A stretch of 64,000 bases of DNA from Lotus japonicus (Eukaryota > Streptophyta > Magnoliopsida > Fabales > Fabaceae), in NCBI RefSeq assembly GCF_012489685.1, contig NC_080042.1:78497093-78561092 (forward strand). The letters are read 5' to 3'. The position numbers were made by a program, and so were the translations under genes. Position 1 is the first letter of the stretch. Each line of letters opens with the position of its first letter. This document shows positions 60,201 to 64,000 of this stretch, piece after piece. The notes beneath the pieces are model-generated. The model searched no databases. It was not told the DNA's origin and saw only the letters and a list, made by a program, of their open reading frames with translations.

Positions 60201-63200
60201 TAGAGGATCTCATGTGGTCACAAATAAATATTTTTCTCAATTTTAACCACCCAACTTGAATTATGTGTGTACCACTTTGTCAATTTTCTCATCATTTGTA
60301 TAATCAACCAAGGTACTTAAACTGTGAAACTTGTGGCACACAATGTCATTTCCATTTTTTCTACTTCCAACATTAGTCTTACTAATTTGCAATGCATATA
60401 CTCTCTCTTACTTCTACTTAATCTAAAACGTTGATTCCAAAGTCTTACTTCAAATCTCAATTTTAGACTTAATCGCTTCCATTAATTCTTCAATAAGAAC
60501 TAGATCATCCGGAAATAAAATGTAGTTTGGAATGTTTTTCTTTGTATCACTCATTAGCAAGTCCAAAACCATATCAAACAAGTACACACTCCGGATGAGC
60601 AACACACTTCTTTTAATATTGAGTAAAATTCACATGGGTTGCATTAAAATAGAATGAGATGTACATAATTTGGGGACACTGCATGAATTTCATTCAATAA
60701 TATGATCCTCCCCGTTTGTTTCATTTGAAGAAGCAAAGACAGTATTTTGTAGAGACTTCTGCAATCAATGTGGAATAAGTTGGCATTGTGAAATATTGAA
60801 GAAACGTCTTCCAAAATAATATTAGTAGTTATAAATTGTCCATTTAGAATTCCTTGAAAATTTAACAATGAATAATACATGCAGGGAACAAGAAGTATTC
60901 AAGGGATCGTCCTAGATTGTGTGAAGAGAAACCATTTACCTAGAGATCGGTCTGCGGCTGAAATTACATGGGATCACTTTCATCAAAAGCCCAGTTTTAA
61001 ATCTGCATCAGCATTTATCAAAGAGAAGTGTAAAAAGTATATGCAGGACAGAGAAGAGAAAGCAAAAGAGGTTGTCCTTCAGACAGACCACTTTCAACCA
61101 ATGGTTTCCCTAAGATTGCTTCAAATTAATTATTCAAGATTGGAAGGACAATTTAGATGTCTGCCTCCAGGACTAAAGTGGTTGCAGTGGAAACAATGTC
61201 CATTAAGGAATTTTCCTTCAGGTTATAATCCTTTGGAGCTTGCTGTGATTGACCTCTCAGAAAGTAAAATTGAAACATTGTGGGGCAGGCGCAGTAACAA
61301 GGTTTGCTTTCTTATTACATAATGAACTAGCCAATATCTCCTTTATATTTTTTTAAATAACTAAAATGGATATTGGCCTTTTTTATAATTATCAATGATT
61401 TCAAAACATGGATGTTTCATTGCTAGGTGGCTAAGAACTTGATGATTTTAAAGCTCTCAAAATGCCACAAATTAGCTGTAATTCCGGATTTAGCTGATTA
61501 TCTATGTCTGAGGAAAATTGTTTTGGAGGAATGCTCTCATTTAACTAGGATTCATGAATCACTTGGAAATCTAAGTACCTTGGTTCACTTGAACTTTCAT
61601 CAGTGCAATAACCTTATCGAATTACCTGCTGATGTCTCCGGGCTGAAACATCTCGAGGACCTTATCCTTTCTGGCTGCAGGAAATTGAAAGCATTGCCGA
61701 TAAGCATAAGCTGCATGGTTTCCTTAAGGCAACTTGTTCTTGATGAAACTGCTATAACTGAGCTACCTGAATCCATCTTCCACCTGACAAAACTTAAAAA
61801 GTTGAGTGCAAATTCATGTCAATTGAAGAGGTTACCTTCCTGCATTGGGAAACTGTGCTCACTGGAGGAATTGTCTCTCAACCACAATAAAGCATTGGCT
61901 GAATTGCCTGATTCTGTTGGTTGTTTGGAGAATCTTGAGCTGCTTAGTTTGGTGGGGTGCAAGTCACTCTCTGTGATTCCTAACTCTGTTGAGAAACTAA
62001 TTTTATTGAAAAGGTTACATCTTAATGTCAGTGGAATTGAAGAGTTGCCTGATTCTATTGGTTCTTTATCATATTTAAGGGAACTCTCTGTTGGAGGCTG
62101 TATTTCTCTTCACAAGTTGCCTGTGTCAATAGAAGCTTTAGTTTGTATTGCTGAGCTTCGGTTAGATGGGACACCAATTACCAATTTGCCAGACCAAATT
62201 ATGGGCATGAAAATGCTTAAAAAGCTTGACATGGGAAATTGTAAGCACCTAACATGTCTACCACCATCAATCGGCCTCCTATCAGCTCTCACAACTTTGG
62301 ACATGTACAACACTAACATCACTGAATTGCCAGAGTCAATAGGAATGTTGGAAAACCTTACCCGGTTGAGATTAGACATGTGTAGACAGCTCCATAGGCT
62401 TCCAAATTCCATGGGAGGATTGAAATCTTTGCAATGGTTAATGATGAAAGGAACAGCAGTTACTCATCTACCTGATAGCTTTGGAATGCTTTCAAGCCTG
62501 GTAGAACTACAAATGGAAAGAAGGCCTTATCTAAACAACATGCCTACAACAGACATAATTGCTAACGAGCAGGAGGAACCTAATTCAGAGTCAATCTTAA
62601 CCTCTTTCTGCAACCTCACTATGCTGGAACACCTAAATTTTCATGGATGGAGAATAATTGGAAAAATTCCAGACGATTTTGAAAAGATATCTTCACTGGA
62701 AACTTTAAGTTTAGGCCACAACAATATTTGCAAGCTTCCAGCAAGCATGACAGGCCTCTCCTATCTCAAAAAGCTTTATTTGGAAGATTGCAGGGAGCTC
62801 ATGTTTCTGCCTCCTCTTCCCTCTAGCTTGGAGGAGCTTAACATTGCAAACTGCACAGCAGTAGAGTACATATCTGATATTTCAAACTTGGACAGGTTAG
62901 AGGAGTTCAACCTCACAAATTGTGAAAAAGTGAAGGATATTCCAGGTCTTGAACACTTGAAGTCCTTAAGAAGGTTGTACATGAGTGGTTGCATTGGATG
63001 TTCCCTTGCTGTGAAGAGAAGATTTTCCAAGGTTAGTCATTTCTCTATCTATATATTTTCTTCCTTCCCTTTCAAAGCCTTTTGCGATATGGCCAAAATA
63101 GTTCTTATACATGGTAGAGCAGTTCTCACCCCTCATGTAGCTTTCGGAATAGAGTTAGGCCTAACTTGAATTTTTGTATTAGATTTATTATGTCCAGTTC

Positions 63201-63889
63201 TATAATTGTCAGAACACTTGCAAATTTTGTTTCAGGTTCTACTTAAAAAATTAGAGATTTTGATTATGCCTGGAAGCAGAGTTCCAGACTGGTTCTCAGG
63301 GGAATCAGTTGTGTTTTCAAAGCAAAGAAACCGTGAGCTTAAAGGTATTATTTGTGCTGGTGTGCTTTCTTTCAACAAAATACCAGAAGACCAAAGAGAT
63401 AAACTGCAGTTAGTGGATGTTCAAGGAAAAGTCTTCAATTTGACTGACAATGTTTACAGCACAACGTTTCGCCTTCTAGGAGTACCTAGGACAAACGAAC
63501 ACCACATCTTTTTGCGCAGATTTGGAGTTCATACTTCCTTAGTCCATCAGTTAAAAGATAAGTATACCTTACATTTGACAAAGCGAAACCCGCCTTATGT
63601 TGAGGGGCTGAAGCTGAAAGACTGTGGAGTAAATTTAGTGTTTGAAGGTGATGATGATTATGAGGGAGATGAAGAATCACTGGAAGAAGGACAATATTCT
63701 GTTTCACAAAAATTAGCTAAGTTCTTCAACACTACTGCAGAAGATAACCCTGATCCTTGTGCGGAAGATAACCCTGACCCTTGTGTAGGGGCGGAGGGAT
63801 CGGGGTGGCTCACCGGTGCCGCCACGCCCCTCATCTTTTTTACTTTCATTTGGATACTATGTATATTTTTCTTTTGGCCCCTGTGGTAA
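57240..63889 (+). CDS. TIR-NBS-LRR (TNL) disease resistance protein
   Basis: Five exons: 57240-57742, 58165-59287, 60885-61301, 61427-63031, 63236-63889, closing to 1433 aa. TNLs detect pathogen effectors inside the cell, and the TIR domain acts as an NADase on assembly. TIR spans about 23-165 (WDVFLSFRGTDTR; CLEEL with the likely catalytic Glu98). NB-ARC spans about 198-510: P-loop GMGGIGKTT 224-232, kinase-2 LLILDDVDEV, GLPL motif GGLPLSLEV, MHD at 502-504. About 20 LRRs fill exons 3 and 4. A C-JID-like post-LRR domain begins near 1225 (MPGSRVPDWFSGES). Key motifs are intact, so the gene looks functional. Oddities: intron 2 holds an antisense LINE piece, the octapeptide AEDNPDPC is duplicated, and the last ~34 residues look transposon-derived. 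The start is ATG 57240; an earlier in-frame codon is TTG. Confidence 0.93.
59860..60600 (-). mobile_element. decayed RTE-type LINE fragment in TNL intron 2
   Basis: The minus-strand frame at 59861-60049 reads ENRLRWYRHVQRRHLEILKV, then VDNMIF, then GRRIPKRTYKDIVKNNLI. This is the C-terminal signature of RTE-like non-LTR elements. Further upstream on that strand, broken frames give QFKYLG and PDDLVLIEELMEAI-like pieces of the reverse transcriptase. Many stops show it is old. It is antisense to the resistance gene and accounts for nearly half of the intron. Confidence 0.75.
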
Positions 63890-64000
63890 ACTTAATATAT
63901 ATTATCATGTAACCAATATTATATAACACTATATGGCACAGCGGTACGTACATGAATAACTTCCTCACTAGTCTTAGGTTTGAATCCTGTTTACACCACC
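63785..64000. mobile_element. transposon end (hAT-like) running from the TNL last exon out of the window
   Basis: From GTAGGGGCGGAGGGATCGG onward base composition changes abruptly. GGGGCGGAG, a GC-rich stretch ending CACGCCCCTC, a T/A-rich stretch and then GGCACAGCGGTACG and TAGTCTTAGGTTTGAATCCT follow. From memory, plant elements with GGGGCGGAGCCAGG-type beginnings have this layout; I recall them as hAT-related. The right end is outside the window, so family and boundary are tentative. Confidence 0.45.

Overview
This 64 kb window is nuclear DNA of a flowering plant. It is AT-rich, its genes are split by GT-AG introns, and it ends in a TIR-NBS-LRR resistance gene, a class typical of dicots. 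Gene order, intron style and several miniature repeats look like a papilionoid legume. That assignment is inference from memory of such repeats, not a search result.

Eight protein-coding genes can be modelled with exon phases that close. They are: a hydroxyproline O-galactosyltransferase of the GALT2-6 type (minus, 1965-5861, 638 aa); an exocyst EXO84B-like subunit (plus, 9597-14522, 757 aa); an intronless secreted LRR protein (plus, 15979-17904, 641 aa); a DUF1336/EDR2-like N-myristoylated protein (minus, 19004-23386, 531 aa); a small coiled-coil protein (minus, 29908-33077, 319 aa); a bHLH transcription factor of the bHLH79/BPE type (plus, 45296-48017, 279 aa); a SHW1-like plastid-type small protein (minus, 51002-52770, 192 aa); and a TNL resistance protein (plus, 57240-63889, 1433 aa). 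The genes are independent transcription units and show no pathway relation. They read as ordinary genic euchromatin.

The space between and inside genes is filled with mobile DNA. A 1.55 kb Mutator-like element with 9-bp target duplication and a GC-rich cargo sits 340 bp upstream of the GALT start. Two copies of one 185-bp palindromic MITE lie 33 kb apart, each with its own 9-bp target duplication. There are also Tourist, Stowaway and other hairpin MITEs; tRNA-derived SINEs with A and B boxes; a candidate Helitron with a duplicated 5' part; a CACTA end; and 3' fragments of LINEs (RNase H, zf-RVT and RTE types). Several 14-18 bp retroposed scraps lie between perfect target duplications. The long stretches 23.4-29.9 kb and 33.1-45.3 kb contain no gene that I can support.

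The most interesting points are a U12-type AT-AC intron in the coiled-coil gene, a GC-AG intron in the EDR2-like gene, and a TNL whose last ~34 codons, including a hydrophobic tail, appear to come from a transposon end. A perfect 69-bp palindrome near 40.45 kb is also notable.
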